From Cyprinodon diabolis (taxonomy: Eukaryota; Chordata; Actinopteri; Cyprinodontiformes; Cyprinodontidae): DNA of 64,000 bases. The DNA lies in contig JARPUW010000314.1 in assembly GCA_030533445.1 (NCBI GenBank), positions 1 through 64,000 of the forward strand. The letters run 5' to 3'. A program made the position numbers and the translations under genes. The notes beneath the pieces were generated by a model. The model made no database searches, was not told the DNA's origin, and was given only the letters and a program-made list of their open reading frames with translations. Positions 46,361 through 58,312 of this stretch are shown piece after piece. The first letter of the stretch is position 1, and every line of letters starts with the position of its first letter.

Positions 46361-48699
46361 GAGAATTATAATAACTAGAAAATTTCTAAAGAAATTTTGA
46401 GGGGGGCCACCTACTGCCCGTCTGGGGAACAGGGCCAATACGGCCCTGGCAAGTGATGTCGGGGCTCCCCAGACCAACTGCTTACGCCTTTGAGGGCTGC
46501 TGAGGGAAGGAAAGAGGGCTAGGTCATGGGCAAAGAGAGCTGTGTGCCACTTGTGCTGAAATCTGGGAAATAGACGTGCACAGCGTATGATGCAAAAGGG
46601 TAATATGGGTTGTCCATATTGAACCGCAGTGGGTAAAGCTCAGTTGGTGGGCTCCGCCCGCCTGCTAGGAGCCCTTGCAGCGATGAAAAAAATCACCAAT
46701 GGCGGGCTCTGCCCGCCTGCTAAGAGCCATTGCAGTGATGAAATCACCAATGGCGGGCTCCGCCCGCCTTCTAAGAGCCATTGCAGTGATGAAATCACCA
46801 ATGGCGGGCTCTGCCCGCCTTCTAAGAGCCATTGCAGTGATGAAATTACAAATGGCAATGAGCAATATGCCAGAATGTATGAGTGTGTATAAGGAAGAGG
46901 CTTTTATTCTGTAGAGTCCCTGGAGTCTTATTTTGAAAGTCTATCATGGAAGTGCATCTAAAGATGGGTCATGCCCAGCAGTTATATAGAATCAATTTCC
47001 AAATGTTAAATCACTGGTTTTCCATGTTATTAGGTGAATAGTTGCTGTATTACAGAGTAAATGGGAGACTTTTATTGTGAAATTTGCTCTGGGTGTGTTT
47101 TGAAAAGGTCACTAGAGTCTAATAAAAACAACCTGGAAGAGTTTGGGTCATAATGTTGAGCCATTTGCATCAATTAATGCATTAGTATAATCTAGAGGCT
47201 TTTATTTTGTAGGGTCGCTGGAGTCTTATTTTGAAAGTCCAACAGAGTTGTGTTTATAGAAAATGTTCAGACCCGTCAATGATAGTTGATTACTTTCCAA
47301 TCGTTAAATCACTCTTTTTCCATGTTATTAGGGCAGTAGATGAAGCGGAAATGGGAGGCTTTTATTTTGAAATTTGCTATAGGGTGTGTTTTAAACAGTC
47401 TCCTAGAGTCTATTCTCTAAAACGGGGTTGAGTTTGGGTCATAATATTGAGCCATATAGGGCAATAAATATATGTAAAAAATATAGAGGCTTTTATTTTG
47501 TAGGGTCCCTGGAGTCTTATTTTGAAAGTCTATCAGTGCTGAGTGGCAAGGGAAGTGTCATGGACAGCAGTCATATAGTATCCATTTCCCAATGTTAAAT
47601 CAGTCCTTTCACCCTCCATTAGATTAATATGTGCTGTTTAAAACAGCAGAGGTAAAATCTGTTTGAAGCTTGGTAACCTTGACAACGCTTAACGAGCCTC
47701 TCACTGACACAGACAACAGCTGCACTCACTATTGGTTTCTTCTTCCCAGGCTTTTTTGTATGGGAAGAACGGCAACGAAAACAAACGACTACTGATCAAA
47801 AACCGTATGAGTTATTCAAAAAACATTTTCACCATGAGCATCAGCAATCCTTCGACTCCAAGTATACCAACTTTGGTGTATGTGTGTCATTCAGAACAAT
47901 ATTTATGACGACTTGAAAACACATAGTCTGATTCGTTTCTCTCCCATCTTCAGCTCAAAAAGAATGGAGAAAGGCTGAAACTCATCGACTTTAGGTTGGT
48001 CTGGAGGGTTTTTAAGGAAAAGTATTAATCCTACCATAATTCCGAAGACATTGTGTGAGTCCAGAGGTTTCAGTCTACAAACTGACCAAAAATGGTGACT
48101 GTAGCTCCAAATATGTGGCCGTGAGGGCGAGAATAAGATGTTTGATCTTAAAAAAATGGCCGCCTCACACTAAGATTTCAGCAGCTGCACTCTAGCAGGC
48201 TGCTGCAGAAGCTAACTGTCAGCTAGCTTCCAGGTGCTTACCCTCCGAACAAACGACTGCTGAGCAAAAACCGTAAAAGATATCTGAAAAATTCTTTCAG
48301 TGAAAGCAACATCTATCCTTTGTCTCAGACTGGGGTAACCTTCATGTCTGTAGGTCTTTCACAACCCAAAACGAAGCACAAACAAAATGGTTGGCCCACC
48401 TGCTCCTCCCTTTGTTTGAACTGCAGGACCTCACTCTCACTCACCTTTTAGCTGCTAAAGCACCCCTCCGAACAAACGACTGCTGAGTAAAAACCGTAAA
48501 AGGTGTCTGAAAAATTCTTTTTATCTAAGCGACAGCTATATCTTGTCTTCAATTGGAGTAACTTTCATGGCTGTAGGTCATCTACAAACTGAATGGGAAG
48601 AGAAAGAAAAAGAAAAAACGTTTCATCACACCTAAGCTTCTAATTGAGCTAGCTGCAGCAGGTCACTGTCACTCAGCTTTCAGGTGCTTAAAATGTCCT
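45559..48699 (+). repeat. Macrosatellite unit 15 (3,141 bp; C-type to D-type hybrid)
   Basis: Complete unit. The left part to GTTACGTGCC near 46334 is C-type. From GGAACAGGGCC near 46428 onward it is D-type through module B. The switch therefore falls in the ~90 bp holding the VNTR site and the AT palindrome, and the VNTR is absent. Private bases: GGCTCCGATTTTC near 45757, a TCTG centre in the last minisatellite palindrome, and CTACCATAATTCC near 48031. Confidence 0.97.
46645..46856. repeat. 51-bp minisatellite, unit 15 (4 palindromes, D-type)
   Basis: D-type array as in unit 3 except that the last palindrome has a TCTG centre instead of TCCG. Confidence 0.95.
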
Positions 48700-49507
48700 C
48701 CGAACAAACGACTGCTGAGCAAAAACCGTATGAGTTATTCAAAAAATTTTTTCACCGTGAGCGTCAGTCATCCTTCGACTCCAACTATGCCAACTTTGGT
48801 GTATGTGTGTCATTCAGAAAAATATTTATGACGAGTTTAAAACACATAGTCGGATTCGTTTTTCTCCCCTCTTCTGCTCCAAAACCAATGAAAAACGGCT
48901 CTGATTTTCATCGACTTTAGGTCGGTCTGGAGGGTTTTTAAGGAAAAGTATTAATCCTACCGTAATTCCGAAGATATTGTGTGGGTCCAGAGATTTCAGT
49001 CTACAAACTGACCAAAAATGGTGACTCTAGCTATAAATATGTGGCCGTGAGGGCGAGTTTAAAATGTTTTTTTGTGTTTAAAAAATGCCTGCCTCACACT
49101 CTAGCTTTTCAGTTGCTCCACTCTAGCAGGCTGGATTTTGCTAAAACTTTGTGGCGCTTGAGGTCTGATTATACAAAAACCATAGCAGTTATCAACATAC
49201 CGTCTTCAGTTTTAAATAGACGAAGGATTTATCTACAAACTGAGCTTTAAACTGTTTTTCTAGGTGAATGTATGCCGACACAGTGAAGCGCTGTTTTTTA
49301 TGCTTTTTTTTCCCTCTCCCCATTCATTTCCTATGGGATTTTTTTGCGACGTTTTCGCTAATAATTCGCAAACCTTCGGACTAATGAGAAAGTTTTATAC
49401 AAGCACACATCACCCCATTGGTCCCGACGCGTGTGCCAACTTTGGGCCCGATCCGCCAAACCGTGCGGGACTAGTTACGCGCCGAAGTTTTGGGTATACG
49501 GGAGAAT

Positions 49508-49648
49508 TATAATAATAATACGCGGAATAAATATGTGCAATAGTAGTAGGTGGGCCATGCCTTCGGCATGTGGCCCCCCAATAATAATACGCGGAATAAA
49601 TATGTGCAATAGTAGTAGGTGGGCCATGCCTTCGGCATGTGGCCCCCC
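49508..49648 (+). repeat. (AAT)n/hairpin VNTR, unit 16 (2 copies)
   Basis: Cores at 49520-49579 and 49589-49648, 9-bp spacer, with a short leading AAT run. Confidence 0.93.
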
Positions 49649-49921
49649 AACTAGAAAATTTCTAAAGAAATTTTGAGGGGGGCCACCTACTGCCCGTCTG
49701 GGGAACCGGGCCAATTTGGCCCTGGCAAGTGACGTCGGGGCTCCCCAGACCAACTGCTTACGCCTTTGAGGGCTGCTGAGGGAAGGAAAGAGGGCAAGTT
49801 CATGGGCAAAGAGAGCTGTGTGCCACTTGTGCTGAAATCTGGGAAATAGACGTGCACAGCGTATGATGCACAAGGGTAATATGGGTTGTCCATATTGAAA
49901 CACAGTGGGTAAAGCCCAGTT

Positions 49922-50159
49922 GGCGGGCTTCGCCCGCCTGCTAGGAGCCATCTCAGTGAAGAAAAAAATCACCAATGGCGGGCTCTGCCCGCCTTCTAAG
50001 AGCCATTGCAGTGATGAAATCACCAATGGCGGGCTCCGCCCGCCTGCTAAGAGCCATTGCAGTGATGTAATCACCTTTGGCGGGCTCCGCCCGCCTGTTA
50101 CCATTGGCGGGCTCCGCCCGCCTTCTAAGAGCCATTGCAGTGATGAAATCACCAATGGC
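49922..50159. repeat. 51-bp minisatellite, unit 16 (5 palindromes)
   Basis: Standard common-type array with the 27-bp subunit. Confidence 0.95.
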
Positions 50160-52003
50160 AATGAGCAATATGCCAGAATGTATGAGTGTGTATAAGGAAG
50201 AGGCTTTTATTCTGTAGAGTCCTTGTAGTCTTATTTTGAAAGTCTATCATGAATGTGCATCAAAAGATGGGTCACGCCCAGCAGTGATATAGAATCCATT
50301 TCCAAATGTTAAATCACTGGTTTTCCATGTTATTAGGTGAATAGTTGCTGTATTACAGAGTAAATGGGAGACTTTTATTGTGAAATTTGCTCTGGGGTGT
50401 GTTTTGAAAAGGTCACTAGAGTCTAATAAAAACAACCTGGAAGAGTTTGGGTCATAATGTTGAGCCATTTGCATCAATTAATGCATTAGTATAATCTAGA
50501 GGCTTTTATTTTGTAGGGTCCCTGGAGTCTTATTTTGAAAGTCCAACAGAGTTGTGTTTATAGAAAATGTTCAGACCCGTCAACGATAGTTGATTACTTT
50601 CCAATCGTTAAATCACTCTTTTTCCATGTTATTAGGGCAGTAGATGAAGCGGAAATGGGAGGCTTTTATTTTGAAATTTGCTATAGGGTGTGTTTTAAAC
50701 AGTCTCCTAGAGTCTATTCTCTAAAACGGGGTTGAGTTTGGGTCATAATGTTGAGCCATATAGGGCAATAAATATATGTAAAAAATATAGAGGCTTTTAT
50801 TTTGTAGGGTCCCTGGAGTCTTATTTTGAAAGTCTATCAGTGCTGAGTGGCAAGGGAAGTGTCATGGACAGCAGTCATATAGTATCCATTTCCCAATGTT
50901 AAATCAGTCCTTTCACCCTCCATTAGATTAATATGTGCTGTTTAAAACAGCAGAGGTAAAATCTGTTTGAAGCTTGGTAACCTTGACAACGCTTAACGAG
51001 CCTCTCACTGACACAGACAACAGCTGCACTCACTATTGGTTTCTTCTTCCCAGGCTTTTTTGTATGGGAAGAACGGCACCGAACAAACGACTACTGATCA
51101 AAAACCGTATGAGTTATTCAAAAAACATTTTCACCATGAGCATCAGCAATCCTTCGACTCCAACTATACCAACTTTGGTGTATGTGTGTCATTCAGAAAA
51201 ATATTTATGACGACTTGAAAACACATAGTCTGATTCGTTTCTCTCCCATCTTCAGCTCAAAAAGAATAGAGAAAGGCTGAAACTCTCATCGACTTTAGGT
51301 TGGTCTGGAGGGTTTTTAAGGAAAAGTATTAATCCTACCGTAATTCCGAAGACATTGTGTGAGTCCAGAGGTTTCAGTCTACAAACTGACCAAAAATGGT
51401 GACTGTAGCTCCAAATATGTGGCCGTGAGGGCGAGAATAAGATGTTTGATCTTAAAAAAATGGCCGCCTCACACTAAGATTTCAGCAGCTGCACTCTAGC
51501 AGGCTGCTGCAGAAGCTAACTGTCAGCTAGCTTCCAGGTGCTTATCCTCCGAACAAACGACTGCTGAGCAAAAACCGTAAAAGGTATCTGAAAAATTCTT
51601 TCAGTGAAAGCAACATCTATCCTTTGTCTCAGACTGGGGTAACCTTCATGTCTGTAGGTCTTTCACAACCCAAAACGAAGCACAAACAAAATGGTTGGCC
51701 CACCTGCTCCTCCCTTTGTTTGAACTGCAGGACCTCACTCTCACTCACCTTTTAGCTGCTAAAGCACCCCTCCGAACAAACGACTGCTGAGTAAAAACCG
51801 TAAAAGGTATCTGAAAAATTCTTTTTATCTAAGCGACAGCTATATCTTGTCTTCAATTGGAGTAACTTTCATGGCTGTAGGTCATCTACAAACTGAATGG
51901 GAAGAGAAAGAAAAAGAAAAAACGTTTCATCACACCTAAGCTTCTAATTGAGCTAGCTGCAGCAGGTCACTGTCACTCAGCTTTCAGGTGCTTAAAATGT
52001 CCT

Positions 52004-55000
52004 CCGAACAAACGACTGCTGAGCAAAAACCGTATGAGTTTTTCAAAAAATTTTTTCACCATGAGCGTCAGTCATCCTTCGACTCCAACTATGCCAACTT
52101 TGGTGTATGTGTGTCATTCAGAAAAATATTTATGACGAGTTTAAAACACATAGTCTGATTCGTTTTTCTCCCCTCTTCTGCTCCAAAACCAATGAAAAAC
52201 GGCTCTGATTTTCATCGACTTTAGGTCGGTCTGGAGGGTTTTTAAGGAAAAGTATTAATCCTACCGTAATTCCGAAGATATTGTGTGGGTCCAGAGATTT
52301 CAGTCTACAAACTGACCAAAAATGGTGACTCTAGCTATAAATATGTGGCCGTGAGGGCGAGTTTAAAATGTTTTTTTGTGTTTAAAAAACGCCTGCCTCA
52401 CACTCTAGCTTTTCAGTTGCTCCACTCTAGCAGGCTGGATTTTGCTAAAACTTTGTGGCGCTTGAGGTCTGATTATACAAAAACCGTAGCAGTTATCAAC
52501 ATACCGTCTTCAGTTTTAAATAGACGAAGGATTTATCTACAAACTGAGCTTCAAACTGTTTTTCTAGGTGAATGTATGCCGACACAGTGAAGTGCTGTTT
52601 TTTATGCTTTTTTTTTCCTCTCCCCATTCATTTCCTATGGGATTTTTTTGCGACGTTTTCGCTAATAATTCGCAAACCTTCGGACTAATGAGAAAGTTTT
52701 ATACAAGCACACATCACCCCATTGGTCCCGACGCGTGTGCCAACTTTGGGCCCGATCCGCCAAACCGTGCGGGACTAGTTACGCGCCGAAGTTTTGGGTA
52801 TACGGGAGAATTATAATAACTAGAAAATTTCTAAAGAAATTTTGAGGGGGGCCACCTACTGCCCGTCTGGGGAACCGGGCCAATACGGCCCTGGCAAGTG
52901 ACGTCGGGGCTCCCCAGACCAACTGCTTACGCCTTTGAGGGCTGCTGAGGGAAGGAAAGAGGGCAAGTTCATGGGCAAAGAGAGCTGTGTGCCACTTGTG
53001 CTGAAATCTGGGAAATAGACGTGCACAGCGTATGATGCACAAGGGTAATATGGGTTGTCCATATTGAAACACAGTGGGTAAAGCCCAGTTGGCGGGCTTC
53101 GCCCGCCTGCTAGGAGCCATCTCAGTGAAGAAAAAAATCACCAATGGCGGGCTCTGCCCGCCTTCTAAGAGCCATTGCAGTGATGAAATCACCAATGGCG
53201 GGCTCCGCCCGCCTGCTAAGAGCCATTGCAGTGATGTAATCACCTTTGGCGGGCTCCGCCCGCCTGTTACCATTGGCGGGCTCCGCCCGCCTTCTAAGAG
53301 CCATTGCAGTGATGAAATCACCAATGGCAATGAGCAATATGCCAGAATGTATGAGTGTGTATAAGGAAGAGGCTTTTATTCTGTAGAGTCCTTGTAGTCT
53401 TATTTTGAAAGTCTATCATGAATGTGCATCAAAAGATGGGTCACGCCCAGCAGTGATATAGAATCCATTTCCAAATGTTAAATCACTGGTTTTCCATGTT
53501 ATTAGGTGAATAGTTGCTGTATTACAGAGTAAATGGGAGACTTTTATTGTGAAATTTGCTCTGGGTGTGTTTTGAAAAGGTCACTAGAGTCTAATAAAAA
53601 CAACCTGGAAGAGTTTGGGTCATAATGTTGAGCCATTTGCATCAATTAATGCATTAGTATAATCTAGAGGCTTTTATTTTGTAGGGTCCCTGGAGTCTTA
53701 TTTTGAAAGTCCAACAGAGTTGTGTTTATAGAAAATGTTCAGACCCGTCAATGATAGTTGATTACTTTCCAATCGTTAAATCACTCTTTTTCCATGTTAT
53801 TAGGGCAGTAGATGAAGCGGAAATGGGAGGCTTTTATTTTGAAATTTGCTATAGGGTGTGTTTTAAACAGTCTCCTAGAGTCTATTCTCTAAAACGGGGT
53901 TGAGTTTGGGTCATAATGTTGAGCCATATAGGGCAATAAATATATGTAAAAAATATAGAGGCTTTTATTTTGTAGGGTCCCTGGAGTCTTATTTTGAAAG
54001 TCTATCAGTGCTGAGTGGCAAGGGAAGTGTCATGGACAGCAGTCATATAGTATCCATTTCCCAATGTTAAATCAGTCCTTTCACCCTCCATTAGATTAAT
54101 ATGTGCTGTTTAAAACAGCAGAGGTAAAATCTGTTTGAAGCTTGGTAACCTTGACAACGCTTAAGGAGCCTCTCACTGACACAGACAACAGCTGCACTCA
54201 CTATTGGTTTCTTCTTCCCAGGCTTTTTTGTATGGGAAGAACGGCACCGAACAAACGACTACTGATCAAAAACCGTATGAGTTATTCAAAAAACATTTTC
54301 ACCATGAGCATCAGCAATCCTTCGACTCCAACTATACCAACTTTGGTGTATGTGTGTCATTCAGAAAAATATTTATGACGAGTTGAAAACACATAGTCTG
54401 ATTCGTTTCTCTCCCATCTTCAGCTCAAAAAGAATAGAGAAAGGCTGAAACTCTCATCGACTTTAGGTTGGTCTGGAGGGTTTTTAAGGAAAAGTATTAA
54501 TCCTACCGTAATTCCGAAGACATTGTGTGAGTCCAGAGGTTTCGGTCTACAAACTGACCAAAAATGGTGACTGTAGGTCCAAATATGTGGCCGTGAGGGC
54601 GAGAATAAGATGTTTGATCTTAAAAAAATGGCCGCCTCACACTAAGATTTCAGCAGCTGCACTCTAGCAGGCTGCTGCAGAAGCTAACTGTCAGCTAGCT
54701 TCCAGGTGCTTACCCTCCGAACAAACGACTGCTGAGCAAAAACCGTAAAAGGTATCTGAAAAATTCTTTCAGTGAAAGCAACATCTATCCTTTGTCTCAG
54801 ACTGGGGTAACCTTCATGTCTGTAGGTCTTTCACAACCCAAAACGAAGCACAAACAAAATGGTTGGCCCACCTGCTCCTCCCTTTGTTTGAACTGCAGGA
54901 CCTCACTCTCACTCACCTTTTAGCTGCTAAAGCACCCCTCCGAACAAACGACTGCTGAGTAAAAACCGTAAAAGGTATCTGAAAAATTCTTTTTATCTAA

Positions 55001-55171
55001 GCGACAGCTATATCTTGTCTTCAATTGGAGTAACTTTCATGGCTGTAGGTCATCTACAAACTGAATGGGAAGAGAAAGAAAAAGAAAAAACGTTTCATCA
55101 CACCTAAGCTTCTAATTGAGCTAGCTGCAGCAGGTCACTGTCACTCAGCTTTCAGGTGCTTAAAATGTCCT
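52004..55171 (+). repeat. Macrosatellite unit 17 (3,168 bp)
   Basis: Complete unit, no VNTR, five-palindrome minisatellite. Module A has GAGTTTTTCAAAA and CACCATGAGCG near 52036-52064 (private). Right half markers CTTAAGGAGCC near 54161, TTTCGGTCTAC near 54540 and CTGTAGGTCC near 54571 are shared only with unit 19. Confidence 0.97.
53091..53328. repeat. 51-bp minisatellite, unit 17 (5 palindromes)
   Basis: Standard common-type array with the 27-bp subunit. Confidence 0.95.
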
Positions 55172-57690
55172 CCGAACAAACGACTGCTGAGCAAAAACCG
55201 TATGAGTTATTCAAAAAAAATTTTCACCGTGAGCGTCAGTCATCCTTCGACTCCAACTATGCCAACTTTGGTGTATGTGTGTCATTCAGAAAAATATTTA
55301 TGACGAGTTTAAAACACATAGTCTGATTCGTTTTTCTCCCCTCTTCTGCTCCAAAACCAATGAAAAACTGCTCTGATTTTCATCGACTTTAGGTCGGTCT
55401 GGAGGGTTTTTAAGGAAAAGTATTAATCCTACCGTAATTCCGAAGATATTGTGTGGGTCCAGAGATTTCAGTCTACAAACTGACCAAAAATGGTGACTCT
55501 AGCTATAAATATGTGGCCGTGAGGGCGAGTTTAAAATGTTTTTTTGTGTTTAAAAAACGCCTGCCTCACACTCTAGCTTTTCAGTTGCTCCACTCTAGCA
55601 GGCTGGATTTTGCTAAAAATTTGTGGCGCTTGAGGTCTGATTATACAAAAACCGTAGCAGTTATCAACATACCGTCTTCAGTTTTAAATAGACGAAGGAT
55701 TTATCTACAAACTGAGCTTCAAACTGTTTTTCTAGGTGAATGTATGCCGACACAGTGAAGTGCTGTTTTTTATGCTTTTTTTTTCCTCTCCCCATTCATT
55801 TCCTATGGGATTTTTTTGCGACGTTTTCGCTAATAATTCGCAAACCTTCGGACTAATGAGAAAGTTTTATACAAGCACACATCACCCCATTGGTCCCGAC
55901 GCGTGTGCCAACTTTGGGCCCGATCCGCCAAACCGTGCGGGACTAGTTACGCGCCGAAGTTTTGGGTATACGGGAGAATTATAATAACTAGAAAATTTCT
56001 AAAGAAATTTTGAGGGGGGCCACCTACTGCCCGTCTGGGGAACAGGGCCAATACGGCCCTGGCAAGTGATGTCGGGGCTCCCCAGACCAACTGCTTACGC
56101 CTTTGAGGGCTGCTGAGGGAAGGAAAGAGGGCTAGGTCATGGGCAAAGAGAGCTGTGTGCCACTTGTGCTGAAATCTGGGAAATAGACGTGCACAGCGTA
56201 TGATGCAAAAGGGTAATATGGGTTGTCCATATTGAACCGCAGTGGGTAAAGCTCAGTTGGTGGGCTCCGCCCGCCTGCTAGGAGCCCTTGCAGCGATGAA
56301 AAAAATCACCAATGGCGGGCTCTGCCCGCCTGCTAAGAGCCATTGCAGTGATGAAATCACCAATGGCGGGCTCCGCCCGCCTTCTAAGAGCCATTGCAGT
56401 GATGAAATCACCAATGGCGGGCTCCGCCCGCCTTCTAAGAGCCATTGCAGTGATGAAATTACAAATGGCAATGAGCAATATGCCAGAATGTATGAGTGTG
56501 TATAAGGAAGAGGCTTTTATTCTGTAGAGTCCCTGGAGTCTTATTTTGAAAGTCTATCATGGAAGTGCATCTAAAGATGGGTCATGCCCAGCAGTTATAT
56601 AGAATCAATTTCCAAATGTTAAATCACTGGTTTTCCATGTTATTAGGTGAATAGTTGCTGTATTACAGAGTAAATGGGAGACTTTTATTGTGAAATTTGC
56701 TCTGGGTGTGTTTTGAAAAGGTCACTAGAGTCTAATAAAAACAACCTGGAAGAGTTTGGGTCATAATGTTGAGCCATTTGCATCAATTAATGCATTAGTA
56801 TAATCTAGAGGCTTTTATTTTGTAGGGTCGCTGGAGTCTTATTTTGAAAGTCCAACAGAGTTGTGTTTATAGAAAATGTTCAGACCCGTCAATGATAGTT
56901 GATTACTTTCCAATCGTTAAATCACTCTTTTTCCATGTTATTAGGACAGTAGATGAAGCGGAAATGGGAGGCTTTTATTTTGAAATTTGCTATAGGGTGT
57001 GTTTTAAACAGTCTCCTAGAGTCTATTCTCTAAAACGGGGTTGAGTTTGGGTCATAATATTGAGCCATATAGGGCAATAAATATATGTAAAAAATATAGA
57101 GGCTTTTATTTTGTAGGGTCCCTGGAGTCTTATTTTGAAAGTCTATCAGTGCTGAGTGGCAAGGGAAGTGTCATGGACAGCAGTCATATAGTATCCATTT
57201 CCCAATGTTAAATCAGTCCTTTCACCCTCCATTAGATTAATATGTGCTGTTTAAAACAGCAGAGGTAAAATCTGTTTGAAGCTTGGTAACCTTGACAACG
57301 CTTAACGAGCCTCTCACTGACACAGACAACAGCTGCACTCACTATTGGTTTCTTCTTCCCAGGCTTTTTTGTATGGGAAGAACGGCAACGAAAACAAACG
57401 ACTACTGATCAAAAACCGTATGAGTTATTCAAAAAACATTTTGACCATGAGCATCAGCAATCCTTCGACTCCAAGTATACCAACTTTGGTGTATGTGTGT
57501 CATTCAGAACAATATTTATGACGACTTGAAAACACATAGTCTGATTCGTTTCTCTCCCATCTTCAGCTCAAAAAGAATGGAGAAAGGCTGAAACTCATCG
57601 ACTTTAGGTTGGTCTGGAGGGTTTTTAAGGAAAAGTATTAATCCTACCGTAATTCCGAAGACATTGTGTGAGTCCAGAGGTTTCAGTCTA
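53566..57690 (+). repeat. 6,310-bp higher-order duplication, left copy
   Basis: Collinear with 59876-64000 at a constant offset of 6,310 bp. Every diagnostic base compared agrees, including several found nowhere else (CTTAAGGAGCC, TTTCGGTCTAC, GCTAAAAATTTGTGG, TTAGGACAG, TTTTGACCATGAG). The similarity extends left to about 52617 at an offset of 6,309, broken by one G indel in E1. Confidence 0.95.
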
Positions 57691-58312
57691 CAAACTGACC
57701 AAAAATGGTGACTGTAGCTCCAAATATGTGGCCGTGAGGGCGAGAATAAGATGTTTGATCTTAAAAAAATGGCCGCCTCACACTAAGATTTCAGCAGCTG
57801 CACTCTAGCAGGCTGCTGCAGAAGCTAACTGTCAGCTAGCTTCCAGGTGCTTACCCTCCGAAAAAACGACTGCTGAGCAAAAACCGTAAAAGATATCTGA
57901 AAAATTCTTTCAGTGAAAGCAACATCTATCCTTTGTCTCAGACTGGGGTAACCTTCATGTCTGTAGGTCTTTCACAACCCAAAACGAAGCACAAACAAAA
58001 TGGTTGGCCCACCTGCTCCTCCCTTTGTTTGAACTGCAGGACCTCACTCTCACTCACCTTTTAGCTGCTAAAGCACCCCTCCGAACAAACGACTGCTGAG
58101 TAAAAACCGTAAAAGGTGTCTGAAAAATTCTTTTTATCTAAGCGACAGCTATATCTTGTCTTCAATTGGAGTAACTTTCATGGCTGTAGGTCATCTACAA
58201 ACTGAATGGGAAGAGAAAGAAAAAGAAAAAACGTTTCATCACACCTAAGCTTCTAATTGAGCTAGCTGCAGCAGGTCACTGTCACTCAGCTTTCAGGTGC
58301 TTAAAATGTCCT
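55172..58312 (+). repeat. Macrosatellite unit 18 (3,141 bp; hybrid with D-type right half)
   Basis: Complete unit. Left half: TCAAAAAAAATTTTCACC, AAAACTGCTCTG and GCTAAAAATTTGTGG, shared only with unit 20. It becomes D-type at GGAACAGGGCC near 56038, with no VNTR. TTAGGACAG near 56941 and TTTTGACCATGAG near 57440 are also shared only with unit 20. Module C has CCGAAAAAACGAC near 57858 (private within what is visible). Confidence 0.97.
56259..56469. repeat. 51-bp minisatellite, unit 18 (4 palindromes, D-type)
   Basis: Same D-type array as unit 3. Confidence 0.95.

Larger units (their letters stand above)
48700..52003 (+). repeat. Macrosatellite unit 16 (3,304 bp)
   Basis: Complete unit with two VNTR hairpin copies. 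It has many private bases in the A tail: AAAATGCCTG near 49083, ACCATAGCAG near 49179, GAGCTTTAAACTG near 49243 (introduces a stop in a frame open elsewhere), GAAGCGCTG near 49285. The inner GC stem is converted to a perfect palindrome (49708-49722). It also has GTCAACGATAG near 50579 and CTTATCCTCC near 51541. Confidence 0.97.
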
